Shown in pieces: positions 1 through 6,643 of a stretch of DNA of 17,718 bases. Position numbers and translations under genes: made by a program. The notes beneath the pieces are model-generated. The model was not told the DNA's origin, did not search any database, and was given only the letters and a program-made list of their open reading frames with translations. Source of the DNA: Pseudomonadota bacterium (GTDB taxonomy: Bacteria > Pseudomonadota > Alphaproteobacteria > Rhizobiales > Rhizobiaceae). The stretch is taken from assembly GCA_023435335.1 (NCBI GenBank), contig JAEYRU010000100.1, positions 1 to 17,718 of the forward strand, given 5' to 3'. The first letter of the stretch is position 1; each line of letters starts with the position of its first letter.

Positions 1-1108
1 GCAGATCGGGGCGAGCCTCGGCGTCGAGAACGAGAACCACCGGCAACTGGTCATTTCCGCCTATGTGGGTGGGCTGGGACTGGCCACGCTGTTCTTCGGG
101 CCGCTCTCTGACCGCTTCGGCCGGCGCGGTCCATTGATGCTCGGCCTTACGCTGTACGTGGCCGCTGCTTTCGCGGCCGCGGTGTCAGAGAATTTCACGA
201 TGTTGCTGGTCCTGCGTTTCATCCAGGGACTCGGCGCCGCCTCGACCCGCGTCATCGCGGTGTCGGTCGTCCGCGACGTGTTCGGAGGCCGCGCCATGGC
301 CGAAGTGATGTCGCTGATCTTCATGGTCTTCATGGTGGTGCCGATCATCGCGCCGGGCATCGGCCAGTTGCTCATCCTCGCCTATGACTGGCACCTGATC
401 TTCGTGATGATGGGCGTCTCGACGCTCGCGATCCTCCTTTGGGCATGGCTACGGCTGCCGGAAACCCTCCACGAGGAGTACCGCCGCCCCTTCACCGCGC
501 GGTCCATCCTGCAGGCCTTCGCGATCGTGCTGACCACGCGGATGTCGATCTGCTACACCGCCGCGCTCACCATCCTCTTCGGTGCTCTGTTCGGGTTCAT
601 CAACTCCGCCCAGCAGATCTATCAGGGCATCTACGGTGTCGGTTCCTGGTTTCCGGTCTTCTTCGCCGCCGTGGCGGGCATGATGGCCGTCTCGTCGTTC
701 CTCAATTCGCGCCTGGTCGGCCAGCTGGGGATGCGCCGCCTGTCGCACGGAGCGCTACTCGGCTTCATCACCGTGAACGGCGTGGCCTTTGCCCTGTCAC
801 TGATGGGACCGCTGCCGCTGTGGGCCTTCACCGGCCTGTTCGCGCTGGCGATGGTGCAGTTCTCCTGGATCGGCGCAAACTTCAATTCGCTGGCGATGGA
901 GCCGGTGGGGCATGTCGCCGGCAGCGCATCCTCCGTGCAGGGCTTCATCCAGACCGTCTTCTCGGGCGTCATCGGCGCGCTCATCGGCCAGGCCTTCGAC
1001 GGCACGGTGACGCCGCTCGCGGCAGGCTACTTCCTCACGTCGGTCGGTGGCCTGGTGATGGTCCTGATTGCGGAGCGCGGACGTCTGTTCAGGCAGGTCA
1101 ACGCCTAG
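1..1108 (+). CDS. MFS drug-efflux transporter, Bcr/CflA type (5' end outside window)
   Basis: Integral inner-membrane major facilitator protein, probably a proton-driven exporter of drugs or small toxic compounds. The reading frame is open from base 2, so the start and most of the first transmembrane segment lie upstream; the in-frame GTG at 65 is internal. About 368 residues are visible, of roughly 400 expected. MFS motif A, GPLSDRFGRRG, is at visible residues 33-43, in the loop between helices 2 and 3. It is followed by helix 4 with RFIQGLGAA and a run of hydrophobic helices to a short charged tail ending RGRLFRQVNA. Motif A with GRRGPL and the QGLGAA helix are typical of the Bcr/CflA (DHA1) exporters. 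The substrate cannot be read from the sequence. The stop is only 10 bases from the stop of the convergent ttcA. Confidence 0.88.
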   Translation, partial: QIGASLGVENENHRQLVISAYVGGLGLATLFFGPLSDRFGRRGPLMLGLTLYVAAAFAAAVSENFTMLLVLRFIQGLGAASTRVIAVSVVRDVFGGRAMAEVMSLIFMVFMVVPIIAPGIGQLLILAYDWHLIFVMMGVSTLAILLWAWLRLPETLHEEYRRPFTARSILQAFAIVLTTRMSICYTAALTILFGALFGFINSAQQIYQGIYGVGSWFPVFFAAVAGMMAVSSFLNSRLVGQLGMRRLSHGALLGFITVNGVAFALSLMGPLPLWAFTGLFALAMVQFSWIGANFNSLAMEPVGHVAGSASSVQGFIQTVFSGVIGALIGQAFDGTVTPLAAGYFLTSVGGLVMVLIAERGRLFRQVNA

Positions 1109-1118
1109 GCTTCCTGCA

Positions 1119-1988
1119 CTATTCAGCCGGAGCGACCGGCGCCAGTCCGGCAAAATCAAACAGCCTAGGGTCCATGAGATGCGACAGGCGCACATTCCCC
1201 AGCGCCCGGATCATGGTGTCCTTGCGACCTGGCATCTTGCGCTCGATCTCGTCGAGCATCGCCTTCATGGCGTTGCGTTGCAGCCCCTCCTGACTACCGC
1301 AGAGGTCGCAGGGGATGATCGGAAATCGCATCGCCTCGGCGAATTTCGCGAGATCCGCCTCGGCGCAGAAGGCGAGCGGCCGCAGCACGGTGACATCTCC
1401 CTCGTCGTTGAGCAGCTTCGGCGGCATGGCCGCCAGCCGCCCGCCATGCAGGAGGTTCATGAAGAAGGTTTCCAGCGCATCCTCGCGATGGTGGCCGAGC
1501 ACCAGCGCCGCGCATCCTTCCTCGCGCGCCACGCGGTACAGGTGCCCGCGCCGGAGCCGCGAGCAGAGCGAGCAGTAGGTGCGGCCCTCCGGGATCTTGT
1601 CCGTCACGACAGAATAAGTGTCCTGATATTCGATGCGGTGTTCGACGCCATTGGCAGTCAGGAAGTCGGGCAGGATGTGTTTGGGGAAATTGGGCTGGCC
1701 CTGATCGAGGTTGCAGGCAAGTAGATCGACCGGCAGCAGGCCACGCCATTTGAGGTCGAGCAGCACGGCCAGCAGGCCATAAGAATCCTTGCCGCCCGAC
1801 AGCGCAACCAGCCAGCGATCTCCCGGCCGCACCATTCCGTAGCCTTCGATCGCCTCGCGCGCCTGGCGCAGCAGCCGCTTGCGCAGCTTGTTGAACTCCA
1901 CCGACGACGGCACGTCGCGGAACATCGGATGGCAGGCGCCATCTTCCTCGACGGCGACATCGATTGTTGCGGACTGATGGACGTTCAT
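1119..1988 (-). CDS. ttcA: tRNA 2-thiocytidine biosynthesis protein TtcA
   Basis: Cytoplasmic ATP-dependent enzyme that thiolates cytidine 32 of certain tRNAs. It adenylates the base through a PP-loop and uses an iron-sulfur cluster to deliver sulfur. The 289-residue protein has the PP-loop SGGKDS at residues 64-69. The CxxC motif (TYCSLC) is at 139-142 and the later cluster cysteine lies within CDLCG at 227-230, in the order expected for TtcA. The length is normal for the family. The frame runs further upstream, but the start MNVHQS at 1988 is chosen because GAGAGG sits about 8 bases before it; MSGPRGRD at 2012 is a weaker alternative. It lies downstream of rpsD in the same direction but beyond that gene's terminator hairpin, so it is fed by read-through or by its own unseen promoter. 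Confidence 0.93.
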   Translation of the reverse strand: MNVHQSATIDVAVEEDGACHPMFRDVPSSVEFNKLRKRLLRQAREAIEGYGMVRPGDRWLVALSGGKDSYGLLAVLLDLKWRGLLPVDLLACNLDQGQPNFPKHILPDFLTANGVEHRIEYQDTYSVVTDKIPEGRTYCSLCSRLRRGHLYRVAREEGCAALVLGHHREDALETFFMNLLHGGRLAAMPPKLLNDEGDVTVLRPLAFCAEADLAKFAEAMRFPIIPCDLCGSQEGLQRNAMKAMLDEIERKMPGRKDTMIRALGNVRLSHLMDPRLFDFAGLAPVAPAE

Positions 1989-2035
1989 GTCTCGACCTCT
2001 CGGACCACTCATTAGCGGCCGCGATCGAAAAGAAT

Positions 2036-2060
2036 AAGGCCGCGCTTGCGGCGCGGCCTT
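2036..2060 (-). terminator. Rho-independent terminator of rpsD
   Basis: Perfect 10-bp stem: AAGGCCGCGC at 2036-2045 pairs with GCGCGGCCTT at 2051-2060 around a 5-base loop. Read on the minus strand it begins 25 bases after the rpsD stop and is followed by ATTCTTTTCG, a moderately U-rich tract. It separates rpsD from ttcA. Confidence 0.8.
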
Positions 2061-2085
2061 CGATATCGCGGCGAGAAACCGCGGA

Positions 2086-2703
2086 TTACCTGGAATAGAA
2101 CTCGATGACGAGGTTCGGTTCCATCTGCACCGCATACGGCACATCGGCGAGGCCGGGCGCGCGGGTGAAGGTGGCGGTCATCTTGTTGTGGTCGGCCTCG
2201 ATGTAGTCCGGCACGTCGCGCTCGGCGAGCTGCACGGCTTCCAGCACCGAGACGAGCTGCTTCGACTTCTCGCGCACCTCGATCACATCGCCCGGCTTGC
2301 AGCGATAGCTGCCGATGTTCACCCGGCGGCCGTTGACGTTGACATGGCCGTGATTGACGAACTGGCGCGCAGCGAAGATCGTCGGCACGAACTTGGCGCG
2401 ATAGACGATCGCGTCCAGGCGCGATTCCAGCAGCGCGATCAGGTTCTCCGGCGTATCGCCCTTCCGGCGGTTGGCCTCGTCGTAGATCTTGCGGAACTGC
2501 TTCTCGGAGATGTCGCCGTAGTAGCCCTTGAGCTTCTGCTTGGCGCGCAGCTGCAGACCGAAATCCGACAGCTTGCCCTTGCGCCGCTGGCCGTGCTGGC
2601 CGGGGCCGTATTCGCGACGGTTCACCGGAGACTTCGGGCGGCCCCAGATATTCTCGCCCATACGGCGATCGAGTTTGTATTTTGCCGATTCGCGCTTGCT
2701 CAT
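2086..2703 (-). CDS. rpsD: 30S ribosomal protein S4
   Basis: Primary 16S rRNA-binding protein that nucleates assembly of the small subunit body and takes part in decoding fidelity. The 205-residue protein starts MSKRESAKYKLDRRMGENIW, the alphaproteobacterial S4 N terminus. The S4 RNA-binding domain begins near residue 93 (ESRLDAIVYRAKF) and runs through FVNHGHVNVNGRRVN (115-129). The zinc-finger cysteines of some bacterial S4 proteins are absent, so this is the C-minus form. The start at 2703 is fixed by the conserved N terminus and by AAAGGGA 6 bases upstream; the open frame beyond it to 2880 is leader, not coding. It stands alone rather than in the alpha operon with rpsK, rpsM and rpoA, as is usual in alphaproteobacteria. 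Confidence 0.97.
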   Translation of the reverse strand: MSKRESAKYKLDRRMGENIWGRPKSPVNRREYGPGQHGQRRKGKLSDFGLQLRAKQKLKGYYGDISEKQFRKIYDEANRRKGDTPENLIALLESRLDAIVYRAKFVPTIFAARQFVNHGHVNVNGRRVNIGSYRCKPGDVIEVREKSKQLVSVLEAVQLAERDVPDYIEADHNKMTATFTRAPGLADVPYAVQMEPNLVIEFYSR

Positions 2704-2729
2704 CGCATTCCCTTTCAAAACGTTACATC

Positions 2730-2746
2730 CGGAACCTGAAGTTCCG
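2730..2746 (-). promoter_or_regulatory. Small hairpin in the rpsD leader
   Basis: CGGAAC at 2730-2735 and GTTCCG at 2741-2746 form a perfect 6-bp stem with a 5-base loop. It ends 26 bases upstream of the rpsD start codon and just before its Shine-Dalgarno sequence. S4 is known to autoregulate its own synthesis in other bacteria by binding mRNA; a comparable role here is only a possibility. Confidence 0.3.
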
Positions 2747-2847
2747 AACGAAGGAAACGCGCCCTCCTCTGGCCTCCTTTTTCGAGACCTGACAGGATTC
2801 CCCACGCACGCTTTGCGGAAGAATCCACGGGACACGTCAAATGATAG

Positions 2848-2869
2848 CGCCGGGCATTGCGGCCCGGCG
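2848..2869 (-). terminator. GC-rich hairpin between the DUF3008 gene and rpsD
   Basis: CGCCGGGC at 2848-2855 pairs perfectly with GCCCGGCG at 2862-2869 (8 bp, 6-base loop). On the minus strand it is followed by CTATCATTTG, a weak U tract. It is either the terminator of the upstream DUF3008 gene or, if rpsD is transcribed from the candidate promoter at 2879-2907, the very 5' end of the rpsD leader. The sequence cannot decide between them. Confidence 0.45.
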
Positions 2870-2878
2870 TTGGCGCTC

Positions 2879-2907
2879 ACCTATGCGAAGTGCCCGCTCA
2901 AGTCAAG
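2879..2907 (-). promoter_or_regulatory. Candidate sigma-70 promoter for rpsD
   Basis: On the minus strand CTTGAC (2907-2902) matches the rhizobial -35 consensus. Seventeen bases further is ATAGGT (about 2884-2879), a poor -10. It points at rpsD and would give a leader of about 170 bases. The call rests on the -35 match and position only. Confidence 0.28.
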
Positions 2908-2968
2908 CGCGGTGCGGCTTGGCGACCGGACCGGCTGCCTGCGCGGCATGGAATGGCCACCGCCCCGA

Positions 2969-3157
2969 TCAGTCCTTGGATTTGTGCTCGGGCTTGCCCT
3001 TGCGCTTCGTCGAAGCCATCTCGTCGAGCTGCTTTTCGCTCATGGACTCATACATGCCCTTCGAGGCGCCCTTGAGTTCGCTCTTCTTGGTATCGCCGCG
3101 CTTGGCCGAGAGGGCAGCGCCGGCGGCCTTCTGCTGGGACTTGGATTTGGCTGGCAT
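2969..3157 (-). CDS. DUF3008 family small basic protein
   Basis: A 62-residue, strongly charged and lysine-rich protein of unknown function. It starts MPAKSKSQQKAAGAALSAKRG, which I recognise as the DUF3008 signature of proteobacterial small proteins. The middle is KKSELKGASKGMYESMSEKQL and the tail is KRKGKPEHKSKD. It has no signal peptide, cysteine or hydrophobic segment, so it is probably cytosolic, soluble and perhaps flexible. AGGAG 8 bases before the ATG at 3157 fixes the start; the longer frame to 3193 would add 12 residues without a better ribosome site. It lies 61 bases downstream of murI in the same direction and upstream of rpsD. A nucleic-acid or stress-related role can be imagined from its composition, but nothing here demonstrates one. 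Confidence 0.85.
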   Translation of the reverse strand: MPAKSKSQQKAAGAALSAKRGDTKKSELKGASKGMYESMSEKQLDEMASTKRKGKPEHKSKD

Positions 3158-3218
3158 GGTTGGATCTCCTGTTGGCGATCCAACCAAACACACGCGCCTC
3201 GGCGCATGTTTCCATCGT

Positions 3219-4013
3219 TCAGTCGCGGACGGTCAGGCCGAACCCCTGCATCAGCCTGCGGGCGGCAAAGTCGGCGCCCCCGGAGGTGAAGACGGCAATG
3301 TCGGGCTGGTCGGGAACCTGCGGGACCGCCCGCGACACATCGATCAGCGTCAGCGCGCGTCTCGCAATCGCCTCCGCCGGGTCGAGCCAGTCGACCGGCC
3401 ACGGCGCGGTCTTGCGCATTCGGTTGACCAGGAACGGGTAATGCGTGCAGGCGAGCACCACGATATCTGTGCGGCGCCCGTCGATCTCGACGAAACAGGG
3501 CGCTATCTCCGTCCGCACCGCTTCCTCGTCCACGAACCCTTCACGCATATAGGTTTCGGCCAGGCCTGCAAGCCGGTTGCTGCCCACCAGACGCACATGG
3601 CACTTCGTCGCCCACTCGGCGATGAGGTCGCGCGTGTACTGCCGCTTCACAGTCCCCGGCGTGGCGAGCACCGCCACGACGCCCGAGCGCGTTCGCTCCG
3701 CCGCTGGCTTGATCGCAGGCACGGTGCCCACAAAGGGGATCTCCGGGTAGGCCGCGCGCAGGTCGGCGAGCACCAACGTCGACGCGGTGTTGCAGGCGAT
3801 CACGGCGATCTCGGGTCGATATTCGGCCAGCAGTCGGCCGAACAGAGCGACGATGTGGTCCCTGAGCGCCTCTTCCTCCCAGTCGCCGTAGGGAAAGGCC
3901 CGATCGTCTGCAACATAGACGAAGCGCCGGTCGGGCATCAGCACACGCGCCTCGCGCAGCACGGTCAGGCCCCCGACGCCGGAATCGAATATCAGGACGG
4001 GCGCCAGACTCAC
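3219..4013 (-). CDS. murI: Glutamate racemase
   Basis: Cofactor-independent racemase making D-glutamate from L-glutamate for peptidoglycan precursors in the cytoplasm. The 264-residue protein has the N-terminal DSGVGG (10-15). The two catalytic cysteines are C74 in ACNTAS and C189 in ACTHYP, one from each half of the pseudo-symmetric fold. Length is normal. The start is GTG at 4013, overlapping the trmJ stop as GTGA (4010-4013), which implies translational coupling. No other start is plausible because DSGVGG begins only ten residues in. Two other cysteines (C138, C173) lie outside the active-site motifs. Confidence 0.95.
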   Translation of the reverse strand: MSLAPVLIFDSGVGGLTVLREARVLMPDRRFVYVADDRAFPYGDWEEEALRDHIVALFGRLLAEYRPEIAVIACNTASTLVLADLRAAYPEIPFVGTVPAIKPAAERTRSGVVAVLATPGTVKRQYTRDLIAEWATKCHVRLVGSNRLAGLAETYMREGFVDEEAVRTEIAPCFVEIDGRRTDIVVLACTHYPFLVNRMRKTAPWPVDWLDPAEAIARRALTLIDVSRAVPQVPDQPDIAVFTSGGADFAARRLMQGFGLTVRD

Positions 4014-4858
4014 GCGCCCTCCCCCTCGTTCCGGGATCCTTGCCCAGCGGCCGCCCGGCGGTCCGCCTTTGCCTTACGCTCCGGATAGCCGGCCCCGCGA
4101 GGCTCCTTGGGCGAATAGAAGTCGAGCGAGTTGACGATGCCGCGCAGCACCTTGATCTCGGCCTCGGTGAATCCCGGCCGCGTGAGCACGGCGGACAGGT
4201 TGTCGAGCATCTTCGGCTTCTTCGCCGCAGGGCGGAAATAGCCGCGCGCATCGAGCGCATCTTCCAGATGCCGGATGAGCCCGAGCAGCTGGTGCTTCTC
4301 GGCCGGAGCGAATTCGGGTCCCTTGAATACGGTGTGCGCCTCGGACTCGAGCCCAGACTTCATCCACTCATATGACATGAGCAGCACTGCCTGGGCGATG
4401 TTGAGCGAGGCGAATGTCGGATCGACCGGGAACGTTACGATCTCGTCGGCGACGGCGATCTCCTCGTTGGACAGTCCGTATTTCTCACGCCCGAACAGGA
4501 TGCCCGTCCCCTGCCCGGCCGCATGCAGTTCCCGCAGCTTCCGTGCCGCCTCGACCGGCGCGCGTACCGGCTTGAACCCGTCGCGCTGGCGCGCGGTCGT
4601 GGCATAGACAAAGCTGAGGTCACCGACTGCATGCTCGAGCTTGTGGAATACCTGCGTCGCGCCGATCACATGGTCGGCGCGACTGGCGGTGGCGATCGCC
4701 TTCTCGTTTGGCCAGCCGTCGCGCGGGTTGACCAGCCGCAGGTCGGACAGCCCGAAATTGGCCATCGCCCGCGCCACCATGCCGATGTTCTCGCCCAGTT
4801 GCGGTTCGACCAGGATGATGGCCGGGCCCTTTGACGCCTGCCGTTCTTCTTCTGCCAT
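4010..4858 (-). CDS. trmJ: tRNA (cytidine/uridine-2'-O-)-methyltransferase, TrmJ/SpoU family
   Basis: SPOUT-class S-adenosylmethionine methyltransferase predicted to 2'-O-methylate the ribose at tRNA position 32. The 282-residue protein shows the three SpoU motifs in order. Motif 1 is ENIGMVARAMANFGL (23-37), with the catalytic Asn-Arg pair N24 and R30. Motif 2 is FGREKYGLSNEE (122-133). Motif 3 is FPVDPTFASLNIAQA (143-157), continuing to LLMSYE (159-164). The C-terminal third (FTEAEIKVLRGIVNSLDFYSP and a basic tail) is typical of TrmJ rather than TrmL. It is the first gene of a leftward unit with murI (4-base overlap). With ttcA it is the second enzyme in this window that modifies position 32 of tRNA. 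The ribosome site before the ATG at 4858 is weak. Another tRNA or rRNA position as substrate cannot be excluded. Confidence 0.88.
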   Translation of the reverse strand: MAEEERQASKGPAIILVEPQLGENIGMVARAMANFGLSDLRLVNPRDGWPNEKAIATASRADHVIGATQVFHKLEHAVGDLSFVYATTARQRDGFKPVRAPVEAARKLRELHAAGQGTGILFGREKYGLSNEEIAVADEIVTFPVDPTFASLNIAQAVLLMSYEWMKSGLESEAHTVFKGPEFAPAEKHQLLGLIRHLEDALDARGYFRPAAKKPKMLDNLSAVLTRPGFTEAEIKVLRGIVNSLDFYSPKEPRGAGYPERKAKADRRAAAGQGSRNEGEGA

Positions 4859-4932
4859 CTTGCATGCCTGAATTGCGCGGGTCGCGCCTGACTGCCATAT
4901 TCCCTGGGCAAAGTTAAGCAGGCGCGCATGCC

Positions 4933-5292
4933 ATGTCGCAGGAGTTGCAGGACCGGGTCAGGCGCATCCTGGCCGACCATCCCGACACCGCCGAAATCCG
5001 CATGTTTGGCGGGCTGTGCTTCATGCTCAACGGGAACATGCTGGTCGGCACAATGAAATCCGGCGATCTTCTCGTCCGGGTAGGCGAGGCGCAGAGGGCA
5101 GAAGCACTGCAACGGCCAGGCGCCGGTCCCATGAGGTTCACCGGCCGCGAAATGGGCGGCTTCGTTAGCGTCGACGGCGGTACGCTGGATGATGAAGCGG
5201 CGCTGCGCGACTGGATCTCCGTGGCGGTCGCCTATGTCGGAGCGCTGCCGCCGAAGGAGAAGAAGCCGGCCAGGCCGAGAAAACCGCGCTGA
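4933..5292 (+). CDS. TfoX/Sxy N-terminal-domain protein
   Basis: A 119-residue protein consisting of a TfoX_N domain: EIRMFGGLCFMLNGNMLVG (21-39), then DLLVRVG, RPGAGPMRFTGREMGGFVSVD and a closing DDEAALRDWISVAVAYVGALPPK, with a short basic Pro/Lys/Arg tail. In gammaproteobacteria TfoX/Sxy is a competence coactivator, but stand-alone N-terminal domains like this one are widespread in alphaproteobacteria and have no established role. I would not carry over the competence function. The start is the ATG at 4933; the ATG at 4928 is out of frame. It diverges from trmJ across 74 bases, which must hold both promoters. Confidence 0.85.
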   Translation: MSQELQDRVRRILADHPDTAEIRMFGGLCFMLNGNMLVGTMKSGDLLVRVGEAQRAEALQRPGAGPMRFTGREMGGFVSVDGGTLDDEAALRDWISVAVAYVGALPPKEKKPARPRKPR

Positions 5293-5422
5293 AGGGTGAG
5301 GTCTTCGCTCGACGGAAGCCATAGGAAGGCACCAGCGCAGGGCGCCTGCGCGTCGAAAATCGAGGTGATCCCCCTTCGAGCCCGGATCTGCGCCCGAACT
5401 CAATCATATCATAACATCGCCA

Positions 5423-5451
5423 CCCGCGATTCGCGAGGTCTTCTTTGTTTT
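5423..5451 (+). terminator. Weak terminator-like hairpin after the TfoX-domain gene
   Basis: CGCG-ATT-CGCG at 5425-5435 forms a short stem, with one more pair (C5423-G5437) beyond a mismatch. It is followed by TCTTCTTTGTTTT (5439-5451), a good U tract. It lies about 130 bases after the TfoX-domain stop, at the convergent boundary with the hydrolase gene. The stem is short, so this is tentative. Confidence 0.4.
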
Positions 5452-6334
5452 ACACGCAGAAGGCGCGGATAGCCGATGCAACGTCACCCGCTCTTTCGTG
5501 TAGTATCCAGTGCCCCGCATCGGATATCCTTGTCACGCTGAGCTTACGCGCGTAGTAGGCCAGCCCTTCGAAGCAGACCGGCCGCAGCGCCTCGTCCGCC
5601 TCCCCCCAGATGAGCAGATGCGGCATGAGCACCGTCATCGCATCGACTGGAATATCCAGGATCAGCGAATGCGGCGCGTCCGCGCCTGGCTCCGGTACGA
5701 CCAACGGCGATGCGCGATACCAGTTGAGCATCGCGGTCAGGGCGCCTGGCTGGCTCCAAACTTCGCGGTACGCGTCGGCCTCGCCCTCCGTCATCCAGTC
5801 CGCCTTCGAGAAGCCGGAGATCATGCGCATCAGCCGCCGGAAGCCGTCCGCCGATAGGCGCGCCTCCGCGTCCGCGGCCTTGAGCTTGTTGATGTACTGG
5901 CTCGCCTGCCTCTGCCCCTCGTCTTCGAGGATCGCCCGCTGGAAGCAGGCCGGATGTACCCCGTTGGCGATGACGAGATGCGAAAGCCGCTCGGGATGGG
6001 CGAACGCATAGGCATAGGCGACGGACGCGCCCCAGTCATGGCCGGCGAGGACGAAGGAGCGACCGGGCGACAGGATGTCGGCAAGCGCCGCCACGTCGCC
6101 CGCCAGATGGCGGGCGCGATATGCATCCACCCCCGCCGGCTTCGAGGAGAGATTGTAGCCGCGCTGGTCGGGCGCGACGACGAAGAAGTCGCCGGCCAGC
6201 CGCGTCATGACCTCTTTCCAGGCCGCCCAGTACTCCGGGAAACCGTGCAGCATGAGGATCATCGGGGCCGCCGGATCGCCATCCATGGCCACGTTGAGCG
6301 TGACCTCGCCCGCGTTGACAGTACGGAAACGCAT
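5450..6334 (-). CDS. Alpha/beta hydrolase, epoxide-hydrolase-like
   Basis: Cytosolic hydrolase of 294 residues. The oxyanion segment is HGFPEYW (30-36). The nucleophile elbow GHDWGA (98-103) places aspartate D100, not serine, at the active site, as in epoxide hydrolases and dehalogenases. The acid is probably D247 in WGEADEAL and the catalytic histidine H275 in DAGHW. NWYRA (204-208) in the cap carries the tyrosine typical of soluble epoxide hydrolases, which favours epoxide hydrolase over haloalkane or fluoroacetate dehalogenase. No signal peptide is seen. GGGAGG lies about 11 bases before the ATG at 6334. The natural substrate is unknown. It is transcribed divergently from the ribN riboswitch and has no evident functional partner nearby. 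Confidence 0.85.
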   Translation of the reverse strand: MRFRTVNAGEVTLNVAMDGDPAAPMILMLHGFPEYWAAWKEVMTRLAGDFFVVAPDQRGYNLSSKPAGVDAYRARHLAGDVAALADILSPGRSFVLAGHDWGASVAYAYAFAHPERLSHLVIANGVHPACFQRAILEDEGQRQASQYINKLKAADAEARLSADGFRRLMRMISGFSKADWMTEGEADAYREVWSQPGALTAMLNWYRASPLVVPEPGADAPHSLILDIPVDAMTVLMPHLLIWGEADEALRPVCFEGLAYYARKLSVTRISDAGHWILHERAGDVASAIRAFCV

Positions 6335-6407
6335 CGTCGCTCGAACCTCCCTTGCGCGGCTTCACCTGCCATCATAGCTTCGTCCGGTCGCCGCGAAAGC
6401 GGCGTCA

Positions 6408-6555
6408 CGTTCTCAGGGCGGGGTGCAATTCCCCACCGGCGGTAAGGAGCGGCTCCCGGAGTTGCTCCAAGCCCGCGAGCGCCGGAGTGTGTTCCGGGAC
6501 AGCAGATTCGGTGCAATTCCGAAGCCGACGGTCATAGTCCGGATGGAAGAGAACG
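6408..6555 (+). ncRNA. FMN riboswitch (RFN element)
   Basis: The classic RFN core is readable throughout. The closing helix P1 pairs CGTTCTC (6408-6414) with GAGAACG (6549-6555). Conserved blocks follow in order: AGGGCGGGGTGCAATTCCCC, ACCGGCGGTAA, AAGCCCGCGAGC, GACAGCAGATTCGGTGCAA, TTCCGAAGCCGACGGTCATA and GTCCGGATGGAAGAG. A variable arm of about 20 bases sits between GGTAA and AAGCCC. Flavin mononucleotide binding is expected to repress the downstream gene. The element starts 236 bases before the ribN start codon, leaving an 88-base expression platform. Confidence 0.97.
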
Positions 6556-6568
6556 GGCCAGGCAACGA

Positions 6569-6593
6569 CGCAAGGGCGCATCGCGCCCCTGCG
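6569..6593 (+). promoter_or_regulatory. First hairpin of the ribN expression platform
   Basis: CGCAAGGGCGC (6569-6579) pairs with GCGCCCCTGCG (6583-6593) around a 3-base loop, giving ten pairs and one A-C mismatch. AACG/CGTT (6564-6567 with 6598-6601) may extend it. No U run follows, so it is not a clear terminator. It may space the riboswitch from the ribosome-site hairpin or compete with it. Confidence 0.55.
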
Positions 6594-6601
6594 CGTGCGT
6601 T

Positions 6602-6638
6602 GGTTCCTTTCGCCCTGAACTGATTAGGCGAAGGGACC
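6602..6638 (+). promoter_or_regulatory. Hairpin masking the ribN ribosome binding site
   Basis: GGTTCCTTTCGCC (6602-6614) pairs with GGCGAAGGGACC (6627-6638) around a 12-base loop: twelve pairs including one G-U, with one bulged T. The 3' arm contains the Shine-Dalgarno AAGGGA (6631-6636), 7 bases before the ribN ATG. This is the geometry of a translational off-state. Confidence 0.7.
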
Positions 6639-6643
6639 AAAGC

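Noticed and set aside
2704..2880. N-terminal extension of S4 by 59 residues
   Set aside because: The frame is open but the S4 N terminus and Shine-Dalgarno clearly place the start at 2703.
4933..5292. Competence regulator
   Set aside because: Only the TfoX N-terminal domain is present and there are no competence genes nearby; the gammaproteobacterial function should not be transferred.
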